Assembly: GCA_963835825.1 (NCBI GenBank)
Contig: CAWIGZ010000010.1
Location: 1-64,000, forward strand
DNA length: 64,000 nt
From: JADGRB01 sp963835825
Lineage (GTDB): Bacteria; Myxococcota_A; Polyangia; Fen-1088
Direction of reading: 5' to 3'
Made by a program: the position numbers and the translations under genes. This document shows, piece by piece, positions 63,375-64,000 of the stretch (the stretch's first letter is position 1; each line of letters begins with the position of its first letter). The notes under the pieces were generated by a model. It was not told the origin of the DNA, searched no databases, and saw nothing but the letters and a program-made list of their open reading frames with translations.

Positions 63375-64000
63375 GTGTCGGAGCGCCTCTTGGCCAACTC
63401 GCCGCCCGAGCTCGTCGTCCGCGACGAGGAGGACGACTGTGTGTACCTGCCCGGACGGCGGGCGCGGCAGCCGCTGCGCCAGCCGATCCGCCGGCTGACC
63501 GCCGCCGAGTTCGACCGGCGGTTGGCGGCCGGCGACCGGCGCGCGGGGTCGCTCCTCTACAACCAGGCCTGCCCCAGCTGCACGGCCTGCCAGGCGATCC
63601 GCGTCGACGTGCAGGCGTTCGCGCCGTCGCGCTCCCAGCGACGGGCGCAGGCGAAGGGGGATGCCGCCGTCACGGTCGAGCTCGGCCCCATCGTCGTGGA
63701 CGACGTCCGCCTCGCCCTTTACCGGGCGCACGAGAGCGGCCGCGGGCTCGACCACGGGGGGCGGCCGCCGATCGACGCGCTCGAGTACGAGAGCTTCTTT
63801 GCCCACAGCTGCGTCGCGGGATTGGAGGTGCGGTATCTCGTGGACGGAGAGGTCCGCGGCGTGGCGATCACCGATCGTGGCGCGCGCTCGCTCTCGGCCG
63901 TCTACACCTTTTGGGATCCGAGCTACGCGGCGCTCTCGCTGGGGACGTATTCGATCCTGACCCAGATCGCGCTGGCCCGCGCCTGGGCGCTCGACTGGCT
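63375..64000 (+). CDS. Aminoacyl-tRNA-protein transferase (Ate/Bpt type), N-terminal part
   Basis: An open frame runs to the right edge. Landmarks are LLYNQACPSCTACQAIRVDV, matching the Cys-rich N-terminal domain of arginyl/leucyl transferases, and SLGTYSILTQIALARAW, the conserved acetyltransferase-fold segment. The enzyme adds Leu or Arg to N-terminal acidic or Cys residues, marking proteins for ClpAP or similar proteases. Start GTG 63375 is best supported, since an ATG at 63364 is out of frame. The C-terminus is missing. Bacterial members are usually Bpt (leucyl transferase). Confidence 0.85.
   Translation, partial: MSERLLANSPPELVVRDEEDDCVYLPGRRARQPLRQPIRRLTAAEFDRRLAAGDRRAGSLLYNQACPSCTACQAIRVDVQAFAPSRSQRRAQAKGDAAVTVELGPIVVDDVRLALYRAHESGRGLDHGGRPPIDALEYESFFAHSCVAGLEVRYLVDGEVRGVAITDRGARSLSAVYTFWDPSYAALSLGTYSILTQIALARAWALDW

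Overview
The window is about 68% GC, gene-dense DNA that looks like a myxobacterium-type chromosome (Myxococcota, probably Polyangia). The basis is four lipoproteins with long Gly/Ser/Thr low-complexity linkers after the lipobox, a Ser/Thr kinase with a C-terminal PEGA domain, a sigma-54 response regulator and very high GC. The taxonomic call is inference. About 25 otherwise well-conserved genes are interrupted by single-base indels. They are densest from 38 to 57 kb and often lie in short G/C runs, so I annotate each as one gene with a suspected assembly frameshift rather than as fragments.

Left part (1-24 kb). An edge-truncated tyrosine integrase sits beside tRNA-Leu(CAA). Next come a methylenetetrahydrofolate reductase-like gene, an IS21 istB remnant and a run of secreted lipoproteins (Kazal-type, GH5 glycosidase, diheme cytochrome c) with a PhyH-type dioxygenase. 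A glycogen/trehalose block follows: glycogen debranching enzyme, TreZ and a VOC protein on the minus strand, a sigma-54 regulator and a Ser/Thr kinase between them, and a fused GlgX-MalQ enzyme on the plus strand. After that come a hemerythrin gene, a strong terminator, a BamA-like barrel and an 83-bp tandem repeat.

Central part (24.3-59.6 kb) is the most interesting: a nitrogen-scavenging superlocus with three branches. (1) A plus-strand operon (24.3-32.5 kb) encodes an ABC transporter, two DUF1989 proteins and a biotin-dependent carboxylase. It was long called the urea carboxylase operon and is now best read as guanidine carboxylase plus carboxyguanidine deiminase. (2) A plus-strand porin and urtABCDE urea transporter operon (38.7-46.6 kb) ends in an isochorismatase-family hydrolase. 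(3) A minus-strand run of 12 genes (57.7 to 46.7 kb) joins a BMP-type ABC transporter and biuret hydrolase to a cupin and a complete urease set (ureD, fused ureAB, ureC, ureE, ureF, ureG). Divergent from it is allophanate hydrolase (atzF). Guanidine and biuret both lead to allophanate and then ammonia and CO2, while urea goes through urease. A CzcCBA-type metal efflux system lies between branches 1 and 2.

Right part (59.6-64 kb). A secreted GH54 arabinofuranosidase lipoprotein is followed by an outer-membrane barrel protein, a small conserved protein, and the start of an aminoacyl-tRNA-protein transferase cut by the window edge.
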